Positions 1 through 8,923 of a stretch of 64,000 bases of DNA are shown one piece after another. The position numbers and the translations under genes are program-made. Numbering within the stretch: the first letter of the stretch is position 1; every line of letters begins with the position of its first letter. Source of the stretch: Azospirillum sp. TSH64 (GTDB taxonomy: Bacteria > Pseudomonadota > Alphaproteobacteria > Azospirillales > Azospirillaceae); NCBI RefSeq assembly GCF_003116035.1, contig NZ_LGQW01000015.1:1916047-1980046 (forward strand), read 5' to 3'. The notes below the pieces were generated by a model. That model was not told the DNA's origin. It ran no database searches and saw nothing but the letters and a program-made list of their open reading frames with translations.

Positions 1-76
1 AGAGGGGACATTTTCCTGCGTCGGAAGCGTCACTGAGCCGGGGGCTTAAATCCTCGCAAATTCCGGGGATTTCGCC

Positions 77-1324
77 ATGAGCACGGTGGTCATCCTCTGC
101 GATCATGCCCACCCCAGCGGCGGGCTGGCGAAGGTCGCCATAGCGAGCGCGGTCGGGTTGGCCGGGCGCGGCCATCGGGTCCATTTCTTCACCGCCGTCC
201 CGCCCATCGATCCGGCCCTGCTGACCGACGGTATCGCCGTCCATTGCCTGGAACAGGCCGACCTGAAGGGCAATGCCGACCGTGTGCAGGCAGCTCTGCG
301 GGGTCTCTGGAACCGCGAAGCGGCGCGTGCCCTGGAAAGCCTGCTTGCCCGCTGCCCGGCCAACGACACGGTGATCCACGTCCATGGCTGGGCCAAGGCA
401 CTGTCGCCCAGCGTCTTCCCGGTCTGCCGCAAATCTGGCCTACCGGTGTTTCTGACCCTTCACGATTATTTCCCGCTCTGCCCCAACGGCGCCTTCTTCG
501 TCTTTCCGGAAGGCATCAACTGTCCGCACCGGGCGCTGTCGGCCGGCTGCCTAGCCACCGACTGCGACGCCCGCGCCCTGCATCACAAATGGTGGCGGGC
601 GGCCCGCCATGCGGCGGGGGCGCTGGCAGGCGGCTTCACCGGTGGCATGGCGTTGGTGACGCTCAGCGACCGGCAACGCGCGGTGATCGCCCCCCACCTT
701 CCGCCCGGCACCATGACCTTGCCAATCCCGAACCCGGTGGAAGTGGAAGACCTCGGTCCGGCTCCGGTCGCCGACAACCGCCACATGCTGTTCGTCGGTC
801 GCCTGTCGCGCGAGAAGGGCGCTGCCCTGCTGGCCGAAGCGGCGGCCGGGGCCGGTTGCCCGGTGCGCTTCGTCGGCGACGGCGACGAGAGGGAGACCAT
901 CCGCCGGCTGAACCCGGATGCGGAGCTTTCCGGCTGGCTCCCGCCCGACGGAGTGCTGGAGGAGGTGCGGCGGGCGCGTGCCCTGGTGGTCCCGTCGCTG
1001 TGGTATGAGACCTTCGGCCTCGCCGCCTATGAAGCGCTGGCGAATGGCGTCCCTGTCATCGTCAGCGACAATTGCGCGGCGGCGGAGGCGGTCCTGTCCG
1101 GCGAGAACGGCTTCCTGTTCCGCAGCGGCGACGCCGCCGACCTCGCCCGCTGCCTGAAGCTGTTCTCCCACGATGCGGAGGTGAAGCGGACGGGCCGCAA
1201 CGCCTACGACCGCTATTGGCAAGCCCCCTTCACCCTGGACCGCCATCTTGACCGGGTGGAGGAGGTCTATCGCACCGCCCTCAGCGGCGGGCTCCAGCGA
1301 CCGGCACGGGTTCGCGCACCATGA
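77..1324 (+). CDS. GT4-type glycosyltransferase
   Basis: A 415-residue retaining glycosyltransferase of the GT-B fold (GT4 family), expected in the cytoplasm adding a sugar to a polysaccharide or lipid-linked precursor. The N-terminal half opens with a glycine-rich strand-loop (HPSGGLAKV) and carries a cluster of four cysteines near residues 135-160. The C-terminal donor domain has the FVGRLSREKG strand at about residue 236 and the EX7E motif (YETFGLAAYEA) near 312-320. The ATG follows GGGGA at a sensible distance. Its stop overlaps the start of the next gene (ATGA), so the two are probably co-transcribed. The sugar donor and acceptor cannot be told from sequence. Confidence 0.85.
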   Translation: MSTVVILCDHAHPSGGLAKVAIASAVGLAGRGHRVHFFTAVPPIDPALLTDGIAVHCLEQADLKGNADRVQAALRGLWNREAARALESLLARCPANDTVIHVHGWAKALSPSVFPVCRKSGLPVFLTLHDYFPLCPNGAFFVFPEGINCPHRALSAGCLATDCDARALHHKWWRAARHAAGALAGGFTGGMALVTLSDRQRAVIAPHLPPGTMTLPIPNPVEVEDLGPAPVADNRHMLFVGRLSREKGAALLAEAAAGAGCPVRFVGDGDERETIRRLNPDAELSGWLPPDGVLEEVRRARALVVPSLWYETFGLAAYEALANGVPVIVSDNCAAAEAVLSGENGFLFRSGDAADLARCLKLFSHDAEVKRTGRNAYDRYWQAPFTLDRHLDRVEEVYRTALSGGLQRPARVRAP

Positions 1325-3024
1325 ATGGCCGAACCGGCAACCGCATCGGCAGGCGTACGCTGCTGGCCGCGGCCCTGGCACTGCCGGTAGCCGGATCCGC
1401 CACCGTCACCGCCGAGGCGGCCCCGGACAAGCCATCGCGCCCGTCCCCCAGCCCATCGCCAAGCCCCCAGCCCACCCCGTCGCCGCGGAACGGCCCGGCC
1501 CTGTCGATCCGCGACCGCGGCGCCGTCGGCGACGGGCGCAGCCACCCCCTGTCGGAACGCTACAAGACCCTGGAGGCGGCGCGGCGCGTCCATCCGCATG
1601 CCCGCTCCCTGGACCAGGAATGCGATTGGGCAGCCCTGCAAGGCGCTGTCCTGGAGCTGTCGCGCAGCGGCCAGGGCGGGACGGTGCTGGTGCCGCCGGG
1701 CCAGTACCGGCTGGACGGCGAGATCGTCCTGCCCAACCTCGACCGCTACGACGATGCCTTCAACGAGGTCGAGATCGTCGGCGCCGGCATGCGGGCCTCG
1801 CTGCTGTCCTGGCCGGAGGATCTTGGGCCGGGCCGCTTCGCCATCCGGGCCGCCAGCCGGCAGGCCACCCGCGACGACAACAAGGGCTATCAGTGCAGCC
1901 GCATCGCCCATCTCAGCCTGCGCGGACCGAAGCCCGGCAACCGGCCGGGCGATGCGCCGCCGGGCATGGGCGGGGTGGCCCTGACCTCCCGCTTCCTGCT
2001 GGAACGGGTCGGGGTGTACGGCTTCCGCGCCGGGGTGGATGTCTGGCGCGATCACTCCTCGCTGATCTCCTGCCAGTTGACCAAGAACCACATCGGTGCC
2101 TACTGGTCGGCGGGAACCGACAGCTTCGGCGATCATCTGTTCCTCGACACCGACCTCGCCGGCAACACGCTGGCCTCCATCGCCGTGGCGCCGGAGAACG
2201 GCATCGACCATGCCAGCTTCATCTCCTGCCATCTCGGTTTCTCGCCCTATGCCATCCTGGCGGAGGACGGGGCACCGAAGCGGACCTTCCTGTCCAACAA
2301 CAAGTTCCTCGACTGCGCCTTCGAGGCTTGCGGCAACGGCTGGATCCAGGGGCCGATGGCGGAGATGTACGGCAATGTCCTGATCGGCTGCAGCGGCTCG
2401 CTGCTGCCCGACTATCGTCTGGCCGGGCGTCCGGTCACCGGCTTGATCGTGGTGCGGTCTCTGGAGCGCAACAGCTTCACCGGCGGCAGCGCCAGCTTCG
2501 GCGACGGCACCAACGACCGTGCTGCCGACATCGAGACCGCGGCCGTGGTCGCATCCTCGGCCGTCGGCAACCGGTTCGAGGATGCGGAACGGCTGCTCCG
2601 CCTCGGCCGCGACGGGTTCGTGCCGGCGCTCAGCATCTCCGGCGCCTGCCGCTCAAACCGGTTCGAGGCGGTGGACTGCGCCGGCGAATTCCGCAAGGTG
2701 GGCTCCGGCGGCGTCGATGCCGGCAATCTGGTGCAGCGCGATTATGACCGGGTGCGGCGGTTGGAGCAGGACCGCCCGGCCGACGGCGTCGCCCTGACCT
2801 CCGCCCCTGCCGGCGGCGTCGTGCCGGTCGCCACCAGCGGCACCGCGCCGGTCGGCAAGACCCGTGCGGCCATCCGCATGGGCAGCCTCCTGCGCCCCGC
2901 CGTCGGCGTTCCCCAGAGGGTCGATTCCACTGCCGGCGCCGCAGCTGCGGTGGGCGTGGCGGTGGCGGACGCCCCGGCGGGAAGCGACAGCGTGACGATG
3001 GATTTGCGGCTGGGAGTGCGCTGA
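1321..3024 (+). CDS. Tat-exported right-handed beta-helix protein (pectate-lyase-like)
   Basis: A 567-residue secreted protein. Residues 1-37 form a twin-arginine signal (GRRTLLAAALALPVAGSA), followed by a Ser-Pro-rich linker (about 38-58) and the RGAVGDG start typical of the pectate lyase superfamily 3 / polygalacturonase-like beta-helix. Repeated short strands with Asn and Gly turns run to about residue 480; the last 80 residues are low complexity. Such proteins cleave or modify polysaccharides outside the cytoplasm or act as epimerases, but no catalytic residues can be assigned here. It overlaps the glycosyltransferase before it by 4 bp, which suggests a role in trimming or modifying the exopolysaccharide made by this locus. 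Confidence 0.75.
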   Translation: MNGRTGNRIGRRTLLAAALALPVAGSATVTAEAAPDKPSRPSPSPSPSPQPTPSPRNGPALSIRDRGAVGDGRSHPLSERYKTLEAARRVHPHARSLDQECDWAALQGAVLELSRSGQGGTVLVPPGQYRLDGEIVLPNLDRYDDAFNEVEIVGAGMRASLLSWPEDLGPGRFAIRAASRQATRDDNKGYQCSRIAHLSLRGPKPGNRPGDAPPGMGGVALTSRFLLERVGVYGFRAGVDVWRDHSSLISCQLTKNHIGAYWSAGTDSFGDHLFLDTDLAGNTLASIAVAPENGIDHASFISCHLGFSPYAILAEDGAPKRTFLSNNKFLDCAFEACGNGWIQGPMAEMYGNVLIGCSGSLLPDYRLAGRPVTGLIVVRSLERNSFTGGSASFGDGTNDRAADIETAAVVASSAVGNRFEDAERLLRLGRDGFVPALSISGACRSNRFEAVDCAGEFRKVGSGGVDAGNLVQRDYDRVRRLEQDRPADGVALTSAPAGGVVPVATSGTAPVGKTRAAIRMGSLLRPAVGVPQRVDSTAGAAAAVGVAVADAPAGSDSVTMDLRLGVR

Positions 3025-3034
3025 CGGCACCCGG

Positions 3035-4252
3035 TCAGGAAGCCGATCCGGCCAACAGCCCCCGCCTCTCGACCGCCCGACCCGAGGATTCCGGCTCCTC
3101 CAGCAGGTCGGCATATTGCCCGGCCGTCACCGACCAATCCTGGCTCTCGGCGATGCGTCGGCCGGCTTCGCCCATGCGGCGGCGGAGCGCCGGGTCGGCC
3201 GCCAGACTGCGCATCGCCTGCACCAGTTCGGCATGGGCGTCCGGGCGATCCAGCACGATGGCCGCGCCGTCTTCCAGCAGCCGGCCGGCACCAGCCAAGC
3301 GCGTGGTGACGACCGGCAGGCCGCTCGCCGCCGCTTCGAGCAGGACAAGGCCGAAGGGCTCGTAGCGGGTCGGGAACACGAACAGGTCGGCCGCCCGCAT
3401 CAGCGCCGCCACATCGCGGCGGTGGCCGAGGAAGCGGACTCGTTCCTCCACCCCCAACGCCCCCGCCATCGCCGGGAATGGGCCGCCCCGCTCGTCGCCG
3501 GCCACCGCCAACGACAGATCCGGCACTTCGGCCAGCGCGCGCAACACGCCGTCCAGATTCTTGCGGTCGCTGCGGGCATCGCCGACGAACAGCGCCACCG
3601 GCCGACCGGGCGGCAGGCCGAACAGCACCGGGTCCGGCGTTCCCGGACGGAACTCTTCGACGTCGACGCCATTGTCGATCACGCTCAGCCGCCCAGGCGC
3701 GATGCCGTCCCGGTGCAACTCGTCCGCCACGGTGCGCGAGACCGCCACCAGCCGGCCGGCACGGCGGAAGCTCCAGCGCTCGAACCCGACATTCAGCAGC
3801 GTGTAGAGCGCCCGGTAGAGCGACAGGGGCGAGACGCCCTTGCGGATCGGGTGGGTGGGGGAGCGCATCCAGGCGGAATGGACGAAATGCACCGCATTCA
3901 CGTCCGACCGCGCCCAGCTGACGAAGCCGTTCACCACCACCCTGTCTATCCCTGGCCGGCCATTGCCCGGCTGGTCTTTCCCCCGGCGCTTTTCCCGTGC
4001 CAGCGCCCGGCTGGCCCGCCATGCGAACAGCTGGTCCTTCGCCAATTGCGTCGGCACCCCTCCCCCGTCGATGCGGACCCAGCGCAGGCGCGGATGACGC
4101 GCCAGCTCGTCCGCCAGGTCCGAGGCGATGGCGACGACCTCGTGCCCGCGGCGGAGCAGTTCGTCGACCACGACCGCGTTCACGCGGCCCTGGCCGTCAT
4201 GGCGGACGATCTTCTGCGTAACGACGGCGATGCGCAGGGATTCGGTGCGCAT
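3035..4252 (-). CDS. GT4-type glycosyltransferase
   Basis: A 405-residue GT-B glycosyltransferase. The open frame extends further upstream, but the ATG at 4252 is preceded by a full AGGAGG seven bases away and opens with a standard first strand (LRIAVVTQKI), so this start is chosen. The donor domain has FVGDARSDRKN (a K/N donor-binding loop) and the EX7E motif in YEPFGLVLLEAA. It converges on the beta-helix gene with only 10 bp between stops and no visible terminator. Cytoplasmic; probably a second sugar transferase of the same polysaccharide locus. Confidence 0.85.
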   Translation of the reverse strand: MRTESLRIAVVTQKIVRHDGQGRVNAVVVDELLRRGHEVVAIASDLADELARHPRLRWVRIDGGGVPTQLAKDQLFAWRASRALAREKRRGKDQPGNGRPGIDRVVVNGFVSWARSDVNAVHFVHSAWMRSPTHPIRKGVSPLSLYRALYTLLNVGFERWSFRRAGRLVAVSRTVADELHRDGIAPGRLSVIDNGVDVEEFRPGTPDPVLFGLPPGRPVALFVGDARSDRKNLDGVLRALAEVPDLSLAVAGDERGGPFPAMAGALGVEERVRFLGHRRDVAALMRAADLFVFPTRYEPFGLVLLEAAASGLPVVTTRLAGAGRLLEDGAAIVLDRPDAHAELVQAMRSLAADPALRRRMGEAGRRIAESQDWSVTAGQYADLLEEPESSGRAVERRGLLAGSAS

Positions 4253-4594
4253 GTGGAGGCCTCCTGCCCTGCCTGATCTGCGGTACCGGCGGCGGTTCGT
4301 GCCGCAGTGGACCATGGAGGTGGAGCGAACGCCAAACAAACGAAAGATACGGTCTCCACACAACAGGCTTAAGACTGCCGATGTCGGATTCAGTCTTTCA
4401 GCGTCTAAAGAATTCGCGGACTCGAAATCGATTTTTTTGGAAGAGTCAAAGATGAGTCAGAGTCATGTCCCAAGATTGACTCTCTCAATTACATAAACTT
4501 TCGTGCGACTACTCCCAACGAGAAGGGTAATCCGACCGATACGGGTAATCCCGTTTTGGAAGATCTTAATATCCGATTAATAGGAGTCGTGCCG
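4253..4594. other. Intergenic region with AT-rich leader and inverted repeat
   Basis: This 342-bp divergent region is clearly less GC-rich than its neighbours. An 8-bp perfect inverted repeat, AGAGTCAA (4442-4449) and TTGACTCT (4476-4483), spans 26 bases and could be a regulator site. No convincing sigma-70 promoter pair was found. The last part holds the AGGAG that decides the start of the next gene. Confidence 0.4.
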
Positions 4595-7363
4595 ATGTCG
4601 TCCACCGGGTCCAATCTCATCGATGTCACCTTTGCGATAGACGCTTGGGGACAGGCTGCCGGCGGCATCTGGCCGCATCTGGCGCTCAAGCTCGATGGTG
4701 CGACCATCGGTCAGGCGACGGTGAACAGCAGCACCGCCGGCCGTTACACGATCACCGCCAAGGTCGCCGCCGGCAGTGCGCACAACCTTCAGCTTGTCTA
4801 TGACAATGACGGGGTGGTCGGCGGCGCCGACCGCAACCTGTTCGTCCGCGCCGTTGCGGTGAACGGCACCTCGATTGCCGTCACCGACCCGTCGGTCACC
4901 TATGACAAGGGCGCGGTCGACGGAAAGGACGTGGTGAAGGGGCAGGAGGGGCTCTATTGGGGCGGCGCCCTGAACATGCCGCTGCCCGCCTCGCTGTTCC
5001 CCGTCCCCACCGCGACCGATGCCGCCGAGGCGGTGGTCGCGACCCCGGCGGCGACCAAGTCCTTCAGCGTGGTCGTCAATGCCTGGGGCACCAGTGCCGG
5101 CGGCGTGCCGCCGCATTTCAAGCTTCTGGTCGACGGCAAGATGGTGGGCGATGCCAAGGTGGCCGCCACCAGCCAGACCGCCTACAAGTTCACGGTCGAT
5201 CTCGATCCGGCCCTGGCGCACAAGGTCCAGGTCCAGTACGACAACGACGCCGTCGTCAACGGCCAGGACCGCAGCCTCTATGTCGGCTCCGTCGTGGTGA
5301 ACGGCCACAGCGTCGCCTCGACCGCCGCCGGCGTCACCTATGACCGCGGCGCGCTGGACGGCAAGGATGTGGTTGCCGGCCAGCAGGGCCTGTGGTGGAA
5401 CGGCACGCTCAGCATTCCCGTCAGCAAGGACATGCTGGCCAGCGGCACGACGACCACCCCCACGGCGCCGACCACGCCCACCACACCGACGGCGCCCGTC
5501 GCCACCCTGCCGAAGAACGACCACAGCGCGAGCGCCGGGGTCAGCAGCGAGCGTCCGCCGCTGATGTCGGACGTGTCGACCATCTCGTGGGGTGCCGACC
5601 GCGGGCTGGCGCCGCAGCACCTGTTCTGGGAATCGGTGCCCGATTACGCCAACGTCGCCCATCTGAAGGAAACCCGCGACGTTGCAGCCGGCCATCTGGC
5701 CGACGGGGTGATGCCGCTGATCGGCTTGCAGCTGTGGGAGGACACATTCGAGTTCTCGCAGAACGGCGGCGAGTTCGCCACTCTGGGCGGCCACAAGGCG
5801 TGGGTGTCGTGGGTCAAGGCCCATCCGCAGTATCTGGGACGTGACGGCGACGGCAATGTCCTGAACTCCGACAGCAGCAATCCCTATGGCTGGGGCTATG
5901 TCAGCCCGCTGATGCCGCTGGACGCCAAGGATGCACCGGCCGGCTGGACCGGCGGCACCGCCCATTATGCCGACTGGATGGCCGACAAGCTCGGGCGCCT
6001 GTCCGCCCTGACCGGCACACGCGGGTACGAGCTGGCCGATTTCTTCGACGGCAGCCCGCATTCCGGCGTGATGGACTTCTTCAACTCCCGCATGATCGCG
6101 GAGTTCAGCAGCAAGACCGGCATCAAGGTGGCCGGCAGCACGCTGGCGCAGCAGGCGCAGGACATCGTCGACAACCACCCGACCCAGTGGCTGGACTATT
6201 TCGTCGACGGCTGGGCCTATGGCTGGAAGGCGCTGGACGACGCCATCGTGAAGAACACCGGCAAGGCCGCCTGGCTGACCACCCAGGTGTCCTTCACCCC
6301 GGCGGCGATGCGCGAATTCGCCGGCGTCGATGCCCGCGTGATCGCCGACAAAATGAACGAGAAGGACATCCTGTTCAACGTGCAGACGCTCGAACGCTTC
6401 GAGATGCAGCACAAGCAGGCCCCGGCCTCCTACGAGCAGGCGATGCTGGGCATCCATGCCGCCCGCGCGCCGGACGCCCATTTCGGCCACATGATGTCTT
6501 CGTCGGAAGATGATTACTGGGGCGCGGTGAACAGCCTCTACACCGGCGTCACCGGCACGGTGCGCGACGAGCTGGGCTGGGGCCGGCTGGAACAGACTTG
6601 GCTGCAGAGCGGCTGGACCATGATCGCCGACGACCAGGGCGGCGTCCGCCGGGCGGCGGAGCAGTGGTCGCGCAGCTATCACGATTGGGGCGAGGTCAAG
6701 CAGCCTTGGCTCGACATGCTGCGCGACATCGTGCCGACCCGTCCCTTCGGCCCGGCGCTCTATTACAGCGCCAACGCCGAAAAGGCGATGAACGCGCTGG
6801 AACCGGCCGGCAACTCCATCGGCAATGCCTATCTCGGCGAATTGCTGGAGCCGATCACCAAGCTGCACGACGCCGGCGTACCGTTCGGCTATTACGTCAG
6901 CGACGCCGCCCTGCAATCGATGACCAAGGCCAGCGCGCCCAGCGCCTTCATCATCCCGCAGGCCACATACGAGGGACACAACCTGTTCAGCGATGCCGAG
7001 ATCGCCGCCCTGAAGGCCAAGGCCCCGGTCCTGATCGGCGACGAGGCACTGAACTACCACCACCCCTTGACCTTCACCGACAAGGATCCGGATGCCCAGA
7101 TCACCGGATACGGCTTCTACGACCAGAAGGACCGGTTGATCGTCGTGGCCTCCGACCGCGTCGATTTCAACGACACCGCGGCGCGCAAGGCGGTGGCCAC
7201 CCACGTGGAATTGCAGCTCGCCAACGGCCACTACACGGTCCAGGACCTGATGCACAACACCACCCAGGGTTTCGACGTGGTGAACGGCGTCGGCGGCTTC
7301 GACACCACCATCGCCCGCTGGGACACCGGCGTCTACGCCATCACCCACGACGTGGCGGCATAA
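4595..7363 (+). CDS. Putative glycoside hydrolase with tandem CBM60-like domains
   Basis: A 922-residue protein. Two homologous domains (about residues 10-125 and 150-278) each carry AWG..AGG, a YDND block, DR(N/S)L(F/Y)V, VNG and a VTYD(K/R)GA(V/L)DGKDVV stretch. This pattern recalls the calcium-dependent xylan-binding CBM36/CBM60 fold. A Thr-Pro linker (about 282-307) leads to a 600-residue region with Trp/Asp/Glu-rich segments like a TIM barrel, then a Rossmann-like part resembling the GH42 trimerisation domain and a beta-rich tail. I cannot name the hydrolase family or its catalytic acids. The start at 4595 follows AGGAG; an ATG 39 bases upstream has no such site. No Sec or Tat signal is visible, so its export route is unclear. 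Confidence 0.6.
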   Translation: MSSTGSNLIDVTFAIDAWGQAAGGIWPHLALKLDGATIGQATVNSSTAGRYTITAKVAAGSAHNLQLVYDNDGVVGGADRNLFVRAVAVNGTSIAVTDPSVTYDKGAVDGKDVVKGQEGLYWGGALNMPLPASLFPVPTATDAAEAVVATPAATKSFSVVVNAWGTSAGGVPPHFKLLVDGKMVGDAKVAATSQTAYKFTVDLDPALAHKVQVQYDNDAVVNGQDRSLYVGSVVVNGHSVASTAAGVTYDRGALDGKDVVAGQQGLWWNGTLSIPVSKDMLASGTTTTPTAPTTPTTPTAPVATLPKNDHSASAGVSSERPPLMSDVSTISWGADRGLAPQHLFWESVPDYANVAHLKETRDVAAGHLADGVMPLIGLQLWEDTFEFSQNGGEFATLGGHKAWVSWVKAHPQYLGRDGDGNVLNSDSSNPYGWGYVSPLMPLDAKDAPAGWTGGTAHYADWMADKLGRLSALTGTRGYELADFFDGSPHSGVMDFFNSRMIAEFSSKTGIKVAGSTLAQQAQDIVDNHPTQWLDYFVDGWAYGWKALDDAIVKNTGKAAWLTTQVSFTPAAMREFAGVDARVIADKMNEKDILFNVQTLERFEMQHKQAPASYEQAMLGIHAARAPDAHFGHMMSSSEDDYWGAVNSLYTGVTGTVRDELGWGRLEQTWLQSGWTMIADDQGGVRRAAEQWSRSYHDWGEVKQPWLDMLRDIVPTRPFGPALYYSANAEKAMNALEPAGNSIGNAYLGELLEPITKLHDAGVPFGYYVSDAALQSMTKASAPSAFIIPQATYEGHNLFSDAEIAALKAKAPVLIGDEALNYHHPLTFTDKDPDAQITGYGFYDQKDRLIVVASDRVDFNDTAARKAVATHVELQLANGHYTVQDLMHNTTQGFDVVNGVGGFDTTIARWDTGVYAITHDVAA

Positions 7364-7390
7364 GGCGGCGGCCAAGACGCAGCTAGCCGG

Positions 7391-7432
7391 AACGAAAATG
7401 GAGCCCCGTCCAGGCGGGGCTCCATTTTCGTT
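7391..7432. terminator. Strong bidirectional terminator hairpin
   Basis: A perfect 18-bp inverted repeat with a 6-base loop: arms 7391-7408 and 7415-7432, GC-rich at the top and A/T-rich at the base, giving T-rich ends on both strands. It lies 28 bp after the putative glycoside hydrolase gene. Confidence 0.85.
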
Positions 7433-7440
7433 TCCATGGT

Positions 7441-8084
7441 CAACGAAGATTCTCCTGGCAACCGCTGTTTAAGAGTCTATATTATCGATGGTGAACTGGC
7501 GCAGATCGGACAGATCACAAGTCCTTCCATCTAACATAAGTTGCTTTATCCCGACGTTTCTCTTCTTAGTATGGAAAAATCGTTTGGATCCCTTTCCTTC
7601 GGACCCGCCACGATTGGCGATATACCTTGGAGCCCCTACTGTCTTTGTCGGGTAATCATCTCTATCTCGGCACACGAGGATGGTTTATTACTGCTGTCCG
7701 TCTGACAAGGGACTCCGCCCTGACAGGGTGATTCTCACCCCCACTGAGCCTGGAACAATTCCAAAAGTGCAGCAGACAATGCCGTGAGTGCCGGATCATA
7801 GTTTGATCTAAATTCGAACGGGCGAGCACGACACCAGCGATACAACGTGTATCGTCCATCGGAATTGCGGCATTGCGCGGCCAAGCGCGGCGGCATCGGA
7901 GACTGCGGAGGCAACGGTCCGAACGGGGGGCCGAAGGTCGGACGCCGGGCATAAGAATCCGGCTAACCTGAATTGCCACGCACCGGTACCGCCGACGTCC
8001 AAGCACAGCGTCCAGGGGGGAAAAGCCTGCCTTCCGGCCGCGCAATGCCGTCCACCAATTCGTCTATTCCTGGGGGAGACGGAC
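7441..8084. other. AT-richer intergenic stretch without a supported gene
   Basis: From 7441 to about 7860 base composition drops well below the surrounding genes, then recovers towards the LuxR gene. Open frames on the minus strand (68 and 127 codons) lack good ribosome sites and recognisable sequence. No tRNA shape was found. It may hold regulatory DNA, an RNA gene or a decayed insertion. Confidence 0.35.
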
Positions 8085-8882
8085 ATGTCCGATCGCATTC
8101 GTGTGATTGTTCACAACCAAAGCCGATTGCTGCGCGAATCCATCCTGAACATTCTGGATGACTGCTTCGAGGTCATCGACCCACAAAGCCGGCTTGCAAC
8201 TGGACTTTCACCCAAGACGATGTGGAACGGCAGAACCAACGGCGCCGCCGACCGCTATTCCGACGGGTTCTCCGCCAGTGGGGCTGTGGCCACGCTGGAG
8301 GCGCCGCCTGGAAACGGCAATCCCGACCGATCCGCCGACATCGTGCTGTTCGACCTCGCCTCGCTGAAGACCGACGCCTGGAACTTCCGCAGTTGGTACG
8401 GCGAGCAGGCCAAGCTTGCGATGATCGCCGACGAATTTTCCGCCCACCACATGCGGATGGCCCTGCGGTTCGGCGTGCGCGGCTATCTCCTGAACCGGAT
8501 GGCGCCGGCCGCCTTCGTGCTGTCCCTGCGTCTGATCCATGCCGGCGAGCCGGTGGTGCCGGAGGAATGCTTCGATTACTTCTCTCCCACCGCACTGCGC
8601 CGCGGTGGCGAGGATGGGGCGATGGCCCAGCATGAAACCGAATTGCTGGGATATCCCGGGCTCTATCCGCGTCATGCCCGCATCCTGAAACTGATCATGG
8701 ACGGATGCAGCAACAAGGAAATCGCGCGCGAGATGCTGATGACCGAAGATCTCGTGAAGCTTCATGTCCGCCACATCATGCAGACCATCAACGTCCGCAA
8801 CCGCACCCAGGCCGCCCTCTGGGCCGCCCAGAGCGGCATCATCCAGGAGATGGAATATTTCCTGGAACGGACGGCGCCGTAA
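8085..8882 (+). CDS. LuxR-family regulator with degenerate receiver
   Basis: A 265-residue DNA-binding regulator. The C-terminal 65 residues are a LuxR/NarL helix-turn-helix (LILKLIMDGCSNKEIAREM style: HARILKLIMDGCSNKEIA, then VKLHVRHIMQTINVRNRTQA). The N-terminal 145 residues look like a receiver: VIVHNQSRLLRESI, a strand ending LFDLA, and GYLLN near the alpha4-beta5 region. The acidic pair after the first strand is replaced by HNQ and the conserved Lys of the GYLLK motif is Asn, so phosphorylation by a histidine kinase is doubtful. GGGGGAGA precedes the ATG. No kinase gene is adjacent; the next gene is a convergent c-di-GMP enzyme. Confidence 0.8.
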   Translation: MSDRIRVIVHNQSRLLRESILNILDDCFEVIDPQSRLATGLSPKTMWNGRTNGAADRYSDGFSASGAVATLEAPPGNGNPDRSADIVLFDLASLKTDAWNFRSWYGEQAKLAMIADEFSAHHMRMALRFGVRGYLLNRMAPAAFVLSLRLIHAGEPVVPEECFDYFSPTALRRGGEDGAMAQHETELLGYPGLYPRHARILKLIMDGCSNKEIAREMLMTEDLVKLHVRHIMQTINVRNRTQAALWAAQSGIIQEMEYFLERTAP

Positions 8883-8892
8883 GCTGGGGTAT

Positions 8893-8915
8893 CCCCTCTC
8901 CCGACGGGAGAGGGG
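8893..8915. repeat. GGAGAGGGG-type palindrome between convergent genes
   Basis: A 10-bp perfect stem (CCCCTCTCCC at 8893-8902, GGGAGAGGGG at 8906-8915) with a 3-base loop lies between the stops of the LuxR and GGDEF-EAL genes. It is nearly identical to two palindromes near 52.8-52.9 kb, so it looks like a dispersed extragenic palindrome that may also stop transcription. Confidence 0.65.
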
Positions 8916-8923
8916 GACAGCGG

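Noticed and set aside
4577..7375. A 932-codon open frame on the minus strand
   Set aside because: It mirrors the hydrolase gene in the opposite strand. Long antisense frames are expected in GC-rich coding DNA, and its translation is His/Gly/Val-rich without motifs.
7469..7675. A 68-codon minus-strand frame
   Set aside because: No ribosome site and no recognisable domain, in an AT-richer region where short frames arise by chance.
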